51,824 nt of DNA, taken from contig URLI01000011.1 in the NCBI GenBank assembly GCA_900548585.1, forward strand, positions 1-51,824, written 5' to 3'. This document shows, piece by piece, positions 26,632-34,095 of the stretch. Made by a program: the position numbers and the translations under genes. The DNA comes from an uncultured Prevotella sp. (GTDB lineage: Bacteria; Bacteroidota; Bacteroidia; Bacteroidales; Bacteroidaceae). Positions within the stretch are counted from its first letter, which is position 1, and every line of letters starts with the position of its first letter. Under the pieces are notes generated by a model. The model searched no databases. It worked only from the letters and a program-made list of their open reading frames with translations, and was not told where the DNA came from.

Positions 26632-28245
26632 ATGGCAAAGTTAGATTTGACAAAGTACGGCATCACCGGCAGCACGGTGATTGCCCACAACCCGTCTTAC
26701 GAAACACTGTTCAACGAGGAAATGAAACCCGGGCTCACGGGCTTTGACAAGGGCAAGCTCACGGAGCTCGATGCCGTCAACGTGATGACCGGCATCTATA
26801 CCGGACGCTCGCCGAAGGACAAATACATCGTTGACGACGCACAGAGCCACGGCAAGGTGTGGTGGACAACCGAGGAATACAAGAACGACAACCACCCCAT
26901 GAGCGAAGAGACATGGGGCAAGGTGAAGGACATCGCGATAAAGGAGCTATGCAACAAGAACCTGTATGTAGTTGACGCATTCTGCGGCGCCAACGAGGCA
27001 ACGCGCCTCGCAGTACGCTTCATCGTGGAAGTGGCATGGCAGGCACACTTCGTGACAAACATGTTCATACGCCCGACGGCAGAGGAATTGAAGAACTTCG
27101 AGCCGAACTTCGTAATCTACAACGCATCGAAGGCCAAGGTGGAGAACTACAAGGAACTCGGACTGAACTCCGAGACATGCGTGGCATTCAACACCACGAG
27201 CCGCGAGCAGGTAATCATCAACACATGGTACGGCGGCGAGATGAAGAAGGGAATGTTCTCTATGCAGAACTTCTACCTGCCGCTGCAGGGCATCGCATCA
27301 ATGCACTGCTCGGCAAACACCGACATGAGCGGCGAGAACACAGCAATTTTCTTCGGGCTGTCAGGGACTGGCAAGACTACCCTCTCCACCGACCCGAAAA
27401 GACTGCTCATCGGCGACGACGAGCACGGATGGGACGACGAGGGCGTGTTCAACCTCGAAGGCGGATGCTACGCCAAGGTGATAAACCTCGACAAGGAGAG
27501 CGAGCCGGACATATACAACGCCATCAAGCGCAACGCACTGCTCGAGAACGTCACCGTCGACGACAACGGGAAGATTGACTTCACCGACAAGAGCGTGACG
27601 GAGAACACGCGCGTGTCCTACCCAATAGAGCATATCACAAACATCGTGAAGAAGGTGAACGGCAAGAGCGCCGGACCGGCCGCAAAGCAGGTGATATTCC
27701 TCAGCGCAGACGCCTTCGGAGTCCTACCACCGGTGTCAATACTCACACCGGAGCAGACAAAATACTACTTCCTCTCTGGATTCACGGCAAAGCTCGCCGG
27801 CACAGAGCGCGGCATCACAGAGCCAACACCCACCTTCTCGGCCTGCTTCGGACAGGCATTCCTCGAACTGCACCCGACAAAATACGCCGAGGAACTCGTG
27901 AAGAAGATGCAGAAGAGCGGAGCAAAGGCATACCTCGTGAACACAGGCTGGAACGGAACGGGCAAGCGAATATCCATCAAGGACACACGCGGCATCATAG
28001 ACGCCATACTGAACCACTCGATCGACAAGGCACCGACGAAGACCATGCCATACTTCAACTTCAAAGTGCCTACGAAACTCGAGGGCGTCGACACGGCGAT
28101 ACTCGACCCGCGCGATACCTACGCTGACGCCTCGCAGTGGGACGAGAAGGCAAAGGACCTCGCCGGACGCTTCATAAAGAACTTCAAGAAATACGAGAAC
28201 AACGAGGCAGGCAAGGCCCTCGTGGCCGCAGGACCGAAACTCTAA
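26632..28245 (+). CDS. pckA: Phosphoenolpyruvate carboxykinase (ATP)
   Basis: This 537-residue enzyme interconverts oxaloacetate plus ATP with phosphoenolpyruvate, CO2 and ADP. In Bacteroidales it commonly runs in the CO2-fixing direction during succinate or propionate fermentation. The kinase P-loop GLSGTGKTTLS is at about residues 243-253, followed by the metal site LIGDDEHGWDD. TGIYTGRSPKDKYIV near the N-terminus and RISIKDTRGIIDAIL near the C-terminus are family hallmarks. It is full length, monocistronic, with a strong terminator behind it. Confidence 0.97.
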   Translation: MAKLDLTKYGITGSTVIAHNPSYETLFNEEMKPGLTGFDKGKLTELDAVNVMTGIYTGRSPKDKYIVDDAQSHGKVWWTTEEYKNDNHPMSEETWGKVKDIAIKELCNKNLYVVDAFCGANEATRLAVRFIVEVAWQAHFVTNMFIRPTAEELKNFEPNFVIYNASKAKVENYKELGLNSETCVAFNTTSREQVIINTWYGGEMKKGMFSMQNFYLPLQGIASMHCSANTDMSGENTAIFFGLSGTGKTTLSTDPKRLLIGDDEHGWDDEGVFNLEGGCYAKVINLDKESEPDIYNAIKRNALLENVTVDDNGKIDFTDKSVTENTRVSYPIEHITNIVKKVNGKSAGPAAKQVIFLSADAFGVLPPVSILTPEQTKYYFLSGFTAKLAGTERGITEPTPTFSACFGQAFLELHPTKYAEELVKKMQKSGAKAYLVNTGWNGTGKRISIKDTRGIIDAILNHSIDKAPTKTMPYFNFKVPTKLEGVDTAILDPRDTYADASQWDEKAKDLAGRFIKNFKKYENNEAGKALVAAGPKL

Positions 28246-28266
28246 GGTCACTGTCACACATACACA

Positions 28267-28310
28267 ACGAAGGAATCCCGCAGGCTCGCGCCTGTGGGAT
28301 TCCTTCGTTT
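28267..28310. terminator. Strong terminator between pckA and the convergent glycosyltransferase
   Basis: GAAGGAATCCCGCAGG (28269-28284) pairs with CCTGTGGGATTCCTTC (28291-28306), 16 pairs with one G-T mismatch, followed by GTTTCTTC. The opposite side is less T-rich, so it chiefly serves pckA. Confidence 0.85.
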
Positions 28311-28405
28311 CTTCATCCCCGCCTTCCGGGCAGGCGGCACGCGGGAAACAAGCCGGGCGCAAGGATGGAACGGGGAAAAACGGCGCAGCAATGACCGGCC
28401 TGTGG

Positions 28406-29821
28406 TCAGCGGCCGGGCGAACGGCCGGGACTTATCTCATAGAGCTCGGCACGCACGCCCATCTTGCAGAACCTCTTCACCAGACGGTAGTTGCGGTGTA
28501 TCGCGTCAATTGTCTCGTCGGGCAGGTTGAACACGTTGGAATAGAACACATAGTTTTCCCTGCCGGTGAAGTCTGCCCACACGCGGCGGTCGCCGTTCAG
28601 GTCAACGCCGTCAACCTCGCCGTTGTTGGGGAAGAATGTGGCGACCTCGGCGACCTCGATTTTCTTCCCGTCAATGTAGTCCATCATGTCGCGCCGCACG
28701 CCCCAGTAGTTGAGTTGCGCAAGCGATGCGTCCCAGCCCTGCGCCATCTTGTCGGGATATATCACGAAGTTGCCTGCCAGCAGCGCCGCAAGCATGGCGC
28801 AATACAAAATCTTGCTGTGCAGGTATTCGCGGAGCATCGCTGCGGCGAGCAATGCAAACAACATGTAGCTGACGGTGAAATAGCGGTGTCCTATGGGGTT
28901 CACTATGAAAAGGCTGATGCCCCACACCACGCAGGTTGAGCCGATGGCGACGGCGAGCATTTCACGGTACCGCACGCTCCTCCACCCACGGCGGAAGACG
29001 AGTGTGAATGCGACGAAAAGCAGTGGCACGATGCGCCCGAAGTCGGCAAACCGCTGGCCGACAACGGCAATGTTCCACGACAAGTTCCTGAAGAAACCAA
29101 CAAGCGACCCATAGCCCGTGGCGTCGCCCCATGTGCCTGCGGGGTTGGATATCACCCATCCCTTGCACGCCATCCGCCACACAATGAACGCCACGGCGGG
29201 CAGGCAGCCCACGGCGTATGCCTTCCACTTGATGAAGGCACGGTTGAGAAACAAGTCAACCACAAACAGTCCGCCGCACAGCATCATGCCGCGCAAGGAA
29301 ACTATACCGAGGAATGACAGTCCCACCGCCTTGCGCCACTGGCTGCCGCGCAGCAACCCGTTCAGGGCGAGCAGGAAGAAGAACACCAGCGGCACCTCGG
29401 TGGTTACGAGCGTCATCTGCGACAGCAGCGTGGCATCCGAAATCACCAGCACGAACGCCGCCACGGCATCGCCCGTCTTCCTGAAAAAGAAACAGCACAA
29501 GTCCCACGACTGCCACAGTATGCCGAAGACAAACGGCAGCAGCACGGCGTGCGACACGGCAAGCGAACGGCCGAACAGCCGCCACGACGCTGCCATCAGC
29601 GTGGCGATGAATGGCGGATGCCCCGGGTCGCTCTCCGCCGGGATGCTGCCCCACGCCGTTATCCCGTTGTCATACAGCGCGCCTCCCATGGCCGACACGA
29701 AAGTGGTGTTGTCCCAGAAAATGCCAGTACGCATGGCAACAAGCCCGATGCCAAGGGTGATCAGCAAGAAAGAAAATGCCTTACCGGCATTCCTCTTATT
29801 GTAAATTGATGTCATTGACAT
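28406..29821 (-). CDS. GT-C fold membrane glycosyltransferase (GT39/ArnT-like)
   Basis: This 471-residue protein has about ten membrane helices. The first external loop holds FWDNTT (Asp 38) and SDPGHPP (residues 64-70), the D...GHPP pattern of dolichol/undecaprenyl-phosphate-sugar dependent transferases of the PMT_2 group. A soluble C-terminal part of roughly 110 residues faces the periplasm. It likely adds a sugar from a lipid carrier onto a glycan, lipid A or protein; the acceptor is unknown. M1 and M3 are both possible starts. It stands alone between the pckA terminator and the repeat zone. Confidence 0.8.
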   Translation of the reverse strand: MSMTSIYNKRNAGKAFSFLLITLGIGLVAMRTGIFWDNTTFVSAMGGALYDNGITAWGSIPAESDPGHPPFIATLMAASWRLFGRSLAVSHAVLLPFVFGILWQSWDLCCFFFRKTGDAVAAFVLVISDATLLSQMTLVTTEVPLVFFFLLALNGLLRGSQWRKAVGLSFLGIVSLRGMMLCGGLFVVDLFLNRAFIKWKAYAVGCLPAVAFIVWRMACKGWVISNPAGTWGDATGYGSLVGFFRNLSWNIAVVGQRFADFGRIVPLLFVAFTLVFRRGWRSVRYREMLAVAIGSTCVVWGISLFIVNPIGHRYFTVSYMLFALLAAAMLREYLHSKILYCAMLAALLAGNFVIYPDKMAQGWDASLAQLNYWGVRRDMMDYIDGKKIEVAEVATFFPNNGEVDGVDLNGDRRVWADFTGRENYVFYSNVFNLPDETIDAIHRNYRLVKRFCKMGVRAELYEISPGRSPGR

Positions 29822-30178
29822 TATTTTGCAAAGATAATTATTTTGTGATTTCAGCGCAAGTTTTCACAAAAAAAAACTGGGCGTGCCACGGCAGCAGCCC
29901 ACATATCCAGCAGCGGGAAGGCATCGTTGCCGCGCCATTCCCCATGCTTCGCCATTTCATTTCGTGCCTGACACCACAGCAAATTCGGCGAGATTGCTCA
30001 CCAATTACGGCGTATTTGCATCACAATTACGGCGTATTTGCAGACCAAATTCGGCGAGATTGCATCACAAATTCGCCGAATTTGCTAATCAAAACCGCCG
30101 AATTTACTTTCCCGTTTATCACAAATCGGGGCTCAGTAGGAAATCAGTGGGGATAGGCATGCAGTTTTGCAATTCTGA
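29822..30178. other. Non-coding region carrying the second repeat array
   Basis: There is no supportable gene. Reading frames here (for example +29776 and +29883) are made from the repeat array and are rejected. The region holds the 22-bp repeat array at 29981-30112, then CACAAATCGG at 30120, and ends at the inverted repeat of the IS remnant. Confidence 0.6.
29981..30112 (-). repeat. 22-bp tandem repeat array, six units
   Basis: Six consecutive 22-base units start at 29981, 30003, 30025, 30047, 30069 and 30091. Two core variants alternate in blocks: AATTACGGCGTATTTGC in units 2-3 and AAATTCGGCGAGATTGC or AAATTCGCCGAATTTGC in units 1, 4 and 5; unit 6 is more divergent. The first variant is the exact reverse complement of the core of the array at 15795-15882. 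Confidence 0.9.
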
Positions 30179-30886
30179 ATTATTGCTGTCCGATTTGTAT
30201 GGCATTGACACTGTCTCCATAGAAGAAATGAAGTGGGAAGTTCTGCTTGATTTGCTTGTACAGCGACTTATAGCCCAAAGAAGGCGGTATATCTCTGACT
30301 GCTGACACCTTTGAGTATGTTGTCAAAGAGTGAGATCGTGGTTGAGTCCATCATACAGAACAGTTTCTCCCAGTCTTTGGGCTCATGTGTCTGTCCCTTG
30401 TAACTCTTGGGAGGGCGGCTGTCCGCTAAAAACCGGCATACTTAGCCAGTAGATGTGAATAGATTTCGGCAAAGAATGCTTGTTGACGGCGGATATTAGC
30501 CTCCGCAAGCGTACTTCGTCTGACTATATAATCCAATCCGAGATGGCAGAGCTTGTGCGCTTACGCTTTCATGCCTGTCTCAAGCTCACACAGGGAATCA
30601 AAGTGTTTCAAGACACCATACAGCATCACAACAAGATGCGTATAGCCGTCAAGACGCTTCGCATAAGCCTCACTTCCCTGCGTCTCACGGCTGATTTGAA
30701 GAATTTTACCTTTATCAGGCAACTTTAAAACCTGACTATATACTTGGCTGTACGGTAAAATGACTGTCTTTGCTCATGGTTATAAAATTTTTCCAAATAC
30801 AAAGATAACCAAAAGGGCTGATACCTCGTGAGAAGTGTCAGCCCTAATTTTACAAACAAATAAAAGTTTTACCGGACAGCAATAAT
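30179..30886 (-). mobile_element. Internally deleted IS4-type element
   Basis: The 708-base element is bounded by a perfect 14-base inverted repeat, ATTATTGCTGTCCG (30179-30192) and CGGACAGCAATAAT (30873-30886). Inside is a broken DDE transposase on the minus strand. A further small inverted repeat, AGGGCTGATAC...GTGTCAGCCCT (30814-30845), lies between the right end and the transposase start. No target-site duplication is obvious. The same end sequence recurs at 51776-51824. Confidence 0.85.
30190..30777 (-). pseudogene. Broken IS4-family (DUF4372/DDE) transposase
   Basis: Translated from ATG at 30777 the frame begins SKDSHFTVQPSI, then breaks: one base is missing before SQVLKLPDKGKILQISRE. 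The restored frame continues with YTHLVVMLYGVLKHFDSL, meets a stop after ETGMKA, resumes with LDYIVRRSTLAEANIRRQ, and after the first catalytic-aspartate segment MMDSTTISLFDNILKGV jumps to the C-terminal segment LGYKSLYKQIKQNFPLHFFY. The central DDE region is therefore deleted. With one frameshift, one or more stops and a deletion, it cannot be active. Confidence 0.85.
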
Positions 30887-31057
30887 TTTAAATGTCATTG
30901 CCTCCTCTCGGCCGATATTGTGCAGGCCACTGTAAACGACGGTGTAAACAGGTGTAAGCGCGCCACGTTTCAGTGTTGCCATAATCTGTGTTCCTATCGT
31001 TTTATTGTTATAGTTCTGTATCTTGTTGTTATCTCGTTCATTCTGAACTCTAAACAC
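30869..31057 (-). pseudogene. Small ORF of unknown function truncated by the IS remnant
   Basis: This 62-residue frame starts MFRVQNERDNNKIQ and contains MATLKRGALTPVYTVVYSGL; its last codons (KIIAVR, stop) are supplied by the inverted repeat of the IS element, so any original C-terminus is lost. I do not recognise the family. It may be no more than a chance frame; an internal ATG at 30982 is an alternative start. Confidence 0.35.
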
Positions 31058-31301
31058 GCTCTAAACATGGGGTCTGAAAACTCGCAACTTTCTCTAAACA
31101 TTTCCGTTCATTCTGCTCATTTTCCGTGTCGGAATGCACAATCCTCCATTTACGAAGTTAGGCGGAAGTCCCTTTATTCATCGGGGCTTACCGCCTAACT
31201 CTCTCAGTTTGAGGTTTCAGTCACTTATTCCTCTACGGCTGCCTGCGCGGCAGACATCGAAGACTGTAAACGAGATAATTAGGCGGTTATTCAAATCTAA
31301 A
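30887..31301. other. Junction region between the IS remnant and the prophage-like genes
   Basis: Apart from the truncated ORF there is no convincing gene. CTAAACA occurs three times (31049, 31060 and 31094 areas), GTTCATTCTG occurs twice, and a perfect 10-base inverted repeat AGTTAGGCGG/CCGCCTAACT lies at 31156-31200, with a third partial copy ATTAGGCGG near 31279. The hairpin may be a terminator for the minus-strand gene at 31302 or part of an integration site; there is no integrase in the window to decide. Confidence 0.45.
31156..31200. repeat. Inverted repeat AGTTAGGCGG / CCGCCTAACT
   Basis: The two perfect 10-base arms are at 31156-31165 and 31191-31200, with a 25-base loop that begins AAGTCCC and ends GGGGCTTA, so partial pairing continues inside. 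It is downstream of the minus-strand gene ending at 31302. There is no T run, so terminator function is uncertain. Confidence 0.5.
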
Positions 31302-31652
31302 TCAAATCATGTCTTTTTTTATTTTTATCTTGTCGATTAAATCATAGTACATCTGCACAGAAGCATCGGTCGCAAAAGCGTCTGCCCACTGGCTGAACGT
31401 GTATTCCAGTCCGCTAACCTCATCGAGGTATGGACTTTCCCAAAGAGCTTCCAATGAAGCGTAGGCTTCTGCTGGGTCTTTGCCGTATGCGTCCACCACT
31501 TCCGTTCCATATTGCTCAACGAGTATCTTTGTCCAGTCGCTTTGCTCACAGCCGGGATTGAGACGCAACGCCTCGAACGCCGCTACCTTCAGTTCGTCCA
31601 GCGTGTCGTCGTTGGTGCAGGAACTTGCCATTAGCCGGTCTATATCTGTCAT
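31302..31652 (-). CDS. Small acidic protein of unknown function
   Basis: This 116-residue, strongly acidic protein has no signal or membrane segment. It contains LNPGCEQSDWTKILVEQYG and LEYTFSQWADAFATD. I recall similar proteins in mobile elements of Bacteroides, but no function is known to me. It starts at the left edge of the prophage-like region and is divergent from the small gene at 31703. Confidence 0.6.
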   Translation of the reverse strand: MTDIDRLMASSCTNDDTLDELKVAAFEALRLNPGCEQSDWTKILVEQYGTEVVDAYGKDPAEAYASLEALWESPYLDEVSGLEYTFSQWADAFATDASVQMYYDLIDKIKIKKDMI

Positions 31653-31690
31653 AACACAAAACTTAAAATCTTTCGTTGTCTATATTTAAT

Positions 31691-31698
31691 TATCTTTG
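31691..31698 (+). promoter_or_regulatory. -7 box for the 84-residue gene
   Basis: TATCTTTG lies only 4 bases before the ATG at 31703, which would make a leaderless message. The upstream element is unclear. Confidence 0.4.
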
Positions 31699-31702
31699 CG
31701 AC

Positions 31703-31957
31703 ATGAAAGAGTACTGGTATCTTAGAGAGGGAGACTTTCTCCCCGAAACAATCGACATCATTTGCAAGAGTTGGAAAAAGTCCCGCCGTTCCATCGTAGA
31801 GTTCCTTTCCAAAAGTGCTAACATCTTCACGTCAAAGGAAGATGCCATGAGGGCATCACGCGTAGTTCGTGCCGCACTCATCGCCCATCAAGAACTTCAA
31901 GGACATCTCGCAGAAATTCGTACTGCCGTTGATATTCCTCGATATGACGAGGGCTAA
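31703..31957 (+). CDS. Small protein of unknown function
   Basis: This 84-residue, helical, basic protein contains LPETIDIICKSWKKSRRSIV and DAMRASRVVRAALIAHQEL. The start is set by the -7 box TATCTTTG just upstream; a longer frame from 31676 would include the promoter. Its last 80 bases overlap, tail to tail, the minus-strand gene at 31878-32120. Both frames have normal protein-like composition, so I keep both. Function unknown. Confidence 0.5.
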   Translation: MKEYWYLREGDFLPETIDIICKSWKKSRRSIVEFLSKSANIFTSKEDAMRASRVVRAALIAHQELQGHLAEIRTAVDIPRYDEG

Positions 31958-32120
31958 TGCCTCGGCTCTCCATTTCTGTAAAGTCAAGTTCACCATTGGT
32001 TTTTGCAAGTTCCAAGGCATAGCGGATAAAACGTTTCTTGTCCAATACATGTGTGCTGTCCGGAAACGTGGACAGCCACTGTTCTTTCAATTCGTTTAAT
32101 TTTTCATGTTCCATGATCAT
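31878..32120 (-). CDS. Small charged helical protein of unknown function
   Basis: This 80-residue protein contains HEKLNELKEQWLSTFPDST and ALELAKTNGELDFTEMESRG; it looks like a compact helical bundle and has no membrane segment. A second ATG at 32114 is possible. It lies 13 bases downstream of a 43-residue gene on the same strand and is probably part of the minus-strand chain running from the phage repressor. Function unknown. Confidence 0.55.
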   Translation of the reverse strand: MIMEHEKLNELKEQWLSTFPDSTHVLDKKRFIRYALELAKTNGELDFTEMESRGISPRHIEEYQRQYEFLRDVLEVLDGR

Positions 32121-32133
32121 TTACTTATTTGTA

Positions 32134-32265
32134 TTATTTGTTTTTCAATCTTTGATAGTCTTTCCATGACATACCCGTCCGTATATGGGCATCTTTGAAA
32201 ATTGGGTCCTTGTGCATTCTGTACATAGTCAAGGCCGTTTGAAATTTATTTGTTCGTTTTCTCAT
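32134..32265 (-). CDS. Very small basic protein
   Basis: This is a 43-residue frame from ATG 32265 to TAA at 32134: it begins MRKRTNKFQTALTMYRM and ends GMSWKDYQRLKNK. It fills the gap between two minus-strand genes with protein-like, lysine-rich sequence. Function unknown; it could be a small DNA- or RNA-binding peptide. I include it because spacing to both neighbours is operon-like. Confidence 0.45.
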   Translation of the reverse strand: MRKRTNKFQTALTMYRMHKDPIFKDAHIRTGMSWKDYQRLKNK

Positions 32266-32293
32266 ACACTCTTATCAATCGCTCTTCATTTCT

Positions 32294-32653
32294 TCACTCA
32301 CTACTTTCTTGGTATTGTTCAATAACTTCTTGTTGTATTATAGAACTCGTAAATCTTTGAAAGACCGTAAATAATAGCCACAACACCCCGAGAATAAGAC
32401 AAAGAATAGCAGGATTAGAATCAAACTTTGTTTCTTTCTTAAAAATTAAACGCGACAATTTCTTTCTCAAAAGCAATGTAAGCCCTAACAATAAAAGCCA
32501 CATCTCCGGACAGGCGCATGCAGCACCGAAACGACCATAAAAACCATAAGCAGGTTTATCATCGAATCCAAGCAGTACTATGATTAAAGCGTATGTTAAT
32601 ACCATTACTGCCCAAATAACTATTAGTACACTGTAAAACAATATCTTTTTCAT
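32294..32653 (-). CDS. Small membrane protein
   Basis: This 119-residue protein has three hydrophobic helices: residues about 5-30, 48-62 and 82-100 (ILFYSVLIVIWAVMVLTYAL, EMWLLLLGLTLLL, ILCLILGVLWLLFTVF). Its ATG overlaps the stop of the 57-residue gene before it (ATGA), so the two are translated together. AT-rich and unlike the flanking chromosome. Function unknown; its place beside the phage repressor suggests a lysogenic-conversion or exclusion gene. Confidence 0.6.
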   Translation of the reverse strand: MKKILFYSVLIVIWAVMVLTYALIIVLLGFDDKPAYGFYGRFGAACACPEMWLLLLGLTLLLRKKLSRLIFKKETKFDSNPAILCLILGVLWLLFTVFQRFTSSIIQQEVIEQYQESSE

Positions 32654-32823
32654 CCTCTACCCTCCATTAGCATTTCAATTGTTATATCCTTTAAGTTTCT
32701 TTTCAGTCTTTCTCTCAACGCCTCCACCTCGTCGCGCAGCTCTCTGATGGTGTTGCGCATCGAGTAGAGCTCAGCGCAGACGAGCAACGCAAGTAGTATG
32801 CAGAGACCTCCTATCCAGTTCAT
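32650..32823 (-). CDS. Short membrane-anchored coiled-coil protein
   Basis: This 57-residue protein has one N-terminal membrane helix (WIGGLCILLALLVCA) followed by a charged coiled coil (SMRNTIRELRDEVEALRERL). A purine-rich AGGAGGAAGGA stands just before ATG 32823, and the stop overlaps the next ATG, so the gene is well supported despite its size. It resembles small spanin- or inhibitor-type phage membrane proteins in layout only. Confidence 0.6.
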   Translation of the reverse strand: MNWIGGLCILLALLVCAELYSMRNTIRELRDEVEALRERLKRNLKDITIEMLMEGRG

Positions 32824-32834
32824 CGTCCTTCCTC

Positions 32835-33398
32835 CTATACTTTTCCAGTTTTTCTTTGAACTTCTAAGTCTTCCAAACGCTTTCTATCAACATCAGAAAG
32901 CAGAGGTTTTACTTCACATAGTATGCTATAAAACATTTCTTCACTTTGTAAGTCTGAATTGTTTTCAACATTAGCAAGCGCATCATTCATTTTGTTCAAG
33001 GTCTTATCAATAGTATCTTTCTTGTTTTTTCCCCACAAGTAATTTCTAATAGCGTAAAGATAATACTCGTAAGCTTGTAACTGGTAGTTATTTTGAACAA
33101 GTATGTCAGCACATACAGAAAACAACATCGCTTTAACTTCATTTGTTGCCGCTTCATTTTCGGCTATCTTCTTTTCTGAAAAAGATTTCAATTTTTCAAT
33201 TTCTTCTTTGGTTTCGATGGTTTTGTATATATTCCAGCCGACTAACAATGTCACGAGTATGCATAGAACTGACACCATAACTCCAGTGGCATTGAAATCT
33301 AACAAATACGGCCTACTTGTAATTATTGCAACGACACCAAAAGAAACAGCAATGCAGCTAAGAACAAAAGAGTACTTTTCTTTAATCATTGTAATCAT
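32835..33398 (-). CDS. Membrane protein with cytoplasmic helical domain, coupled to the repressor
   Basis: This 187-residue protein has two N-terminal membrane helices (about 10-30 and 37-57), then a coiled coil (KEEIEKLKSFSEKKIAENEA) and a helical, TPR-like C-terminal part (NNYQLQAYEYYLYAIRNYL). The ATG at 33398 overlaps the repressor stop codon (ATGA), so it is translated with the repressor and made in the lysogen. An exclusion or defence role would fit but is inference. Confidence 0.65.
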   Translation of the reverse strand: MITMIKEKYSFVLSCIAVSFGVVAIITSRPYLLDFNATGVMVSVLCILVTLLVGWNIYKTIETKEEIEKLKSFSEKKIAENEAATNEVKAMLFSVCADILVQNNYQLQAYEYYLYAIRNYLWGKNKKDTIDKTLNKMNDALANVENNSDLQSEEMFYSILCEVKPLLSDVDRKRLEDLEVQRKTGKV

Positions 33399-33784
33399 TC
33401 TTCTTTCATCTGATTATAGTAACTAAACATTTCCTTTGCTGCTTCAAAGAATTTCATGCTTACATCAAGAGCTTTATCATCTTTGGTTGGCAGTTTTAAT
33501 GCCCTAAGCCTTTCAACCTCCATGCGTAATGAAGCAATCTCTTGCCTCATCTCGTCTATTTCTTCTTGACTTGGCATAGGTTTTTCTTCACCGTCAGTCA
33601 AGAAATACGTTATAGGCACATTGAAAATTACAGCAAGTTCACGAAGCAAAGATGTGCTAACATCTTGCTTCTCTAACATGTCATAAACTGCTTGTTTCGA
33701 CTTATTAAGCCTTTTAGCAAGCGCAGGAGCGTCAATTTTTTCTTTATTCATTAACTCCCTGATTTTCAGTCCAACATAAATCAT
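33395..33784 (-). CDS. Phage repressor-type HTH regulator
   Basis: This 129-residue protein has a helix-turn-helix at about residues 16-55 (APALAKRLNKSKQAVYDML, then SLLRELAVIFNVPITYFLTD), followed by a short coiled coil (EEIDEMRQEIASLRMEVERL) likely for dimerisation. There is no LexA-like peptidase domain, so control would not be by simple RecA-driven self-cleavage. It is divergent from the early phage operon; two copies of a 14-base sequence in the region between are good operator candidates. A TTG start at 33790 is possible, but ATG 33784 is preferred. Confidence 0.8.
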   Translation of the reverse strand: MIYVGLKIRELMNKEKIDAPALAKRLNKSKQAVYDMLEKQDVSTSLLRELAVIFNVPITYFLTDGEEKPMPSQEEIDEMRQEIASLRMEVERLRALKLPTKDDKALDVSMKFFEAAKEMFSYYNQMKEE

Positions 33785-33840
33785 AGTCAATTTTTTATTG
33801 AAAATAATTCCACTTTTTCTTGTAAGATAGTCAATCTTTT
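33783..33840. promoter_or_regulatory. Candidate phage operators
   Basis: ATAGTCAATTTTTT (33783-33796) and ATAGTCAATCTTTT (33827-33840) differ at one of 14 bases and are 44 bases apart, about four helical turns. The first covers the repressor start codon, the second lies between the -33 and -7 boxes of the early promoter. The second is also part of a perfect palindrome, AAGAT-agtca-ATCTT (33824-33838). Binding by the repressor is inference. Confidence 0.55.
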
Positions 33841-33850
33841 CTTAACTTTG
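33820..33850 (+). promoter_or_regulatory. Early promoter of the phage operon
   Basis: TTG (33820-33822), a 20-base spacer and TAACTTTG (33843-33850). The first gene starts 41 bases later. The palindrome in the spacer makes repression by occlusion plausible. Confidence 0.7.
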
Positions 33851-33890
33851 CAGCGGAAAATTAATAAATTATTCTCAAACAACAAAGAAA

Positions 33891-34091
33891 ATGGAACAGA
33901 ATTATCAAGAGAAGAAGCCCATTCGGGCAACATTGAAAGACATGCAGGTGGGAGATATTGTACACTTCCCAGCATCAAGAACGAGCGTGATACGCTCAAC
34001 AACATCAACACTCGGACTGGAGCTTGACCGCGAGTATGCATCAAGAATTAATCGCGATGCAAGAACTATTGACGTAATCAGAAACAGATAA
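33891..34091 (+). CDS. First early phage protein, small
   Basis: This 66-residue basic protein contains RATLKDMQVGDIVHFPASR and DREYASRINRDARTIDVI. The pattern of a short beta sheet with alternating basic residues resembles small phage regulatory proteins in Bacteroides elements; no function is assigned. It is the first gene after the early promoter, 5 bases before the next gene. Confidence 0.6.
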   Translation: MEQNYQEKKPIRATLKDMQVGDIVHFPASRTSVIRSTTSTLGLELDREYASRINRDARTIDVIRNR

Positions 34092-34095
34092 CCTT

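Noticed and set aside
29776..30305. Frames coding RRICRP/YGVFA-type repeats
   Set aside because: They are translations of the 22-bp DNA repeats and differ in every frame; no protein-level conservation is expected.
30420..30440. CTGTCCGCTAAA inside the IS remnant as a further IS end
   Set aside because: On the minus strand these bases code for the transposase segment KYAGF-ADSRPP, so the match to the end sequence is probably coincidental.
31134..31340. Plus-strand frame of 68 codons
   Set aside because: It runs through the inverted repeat and the end of the minus-strand gene; composition is not protein-like.
33787..34044. Minus-strand frame of 85 codons over the operator region
   Set aside because: It crosses the early promoter and operators and is antisense to the first early gene.
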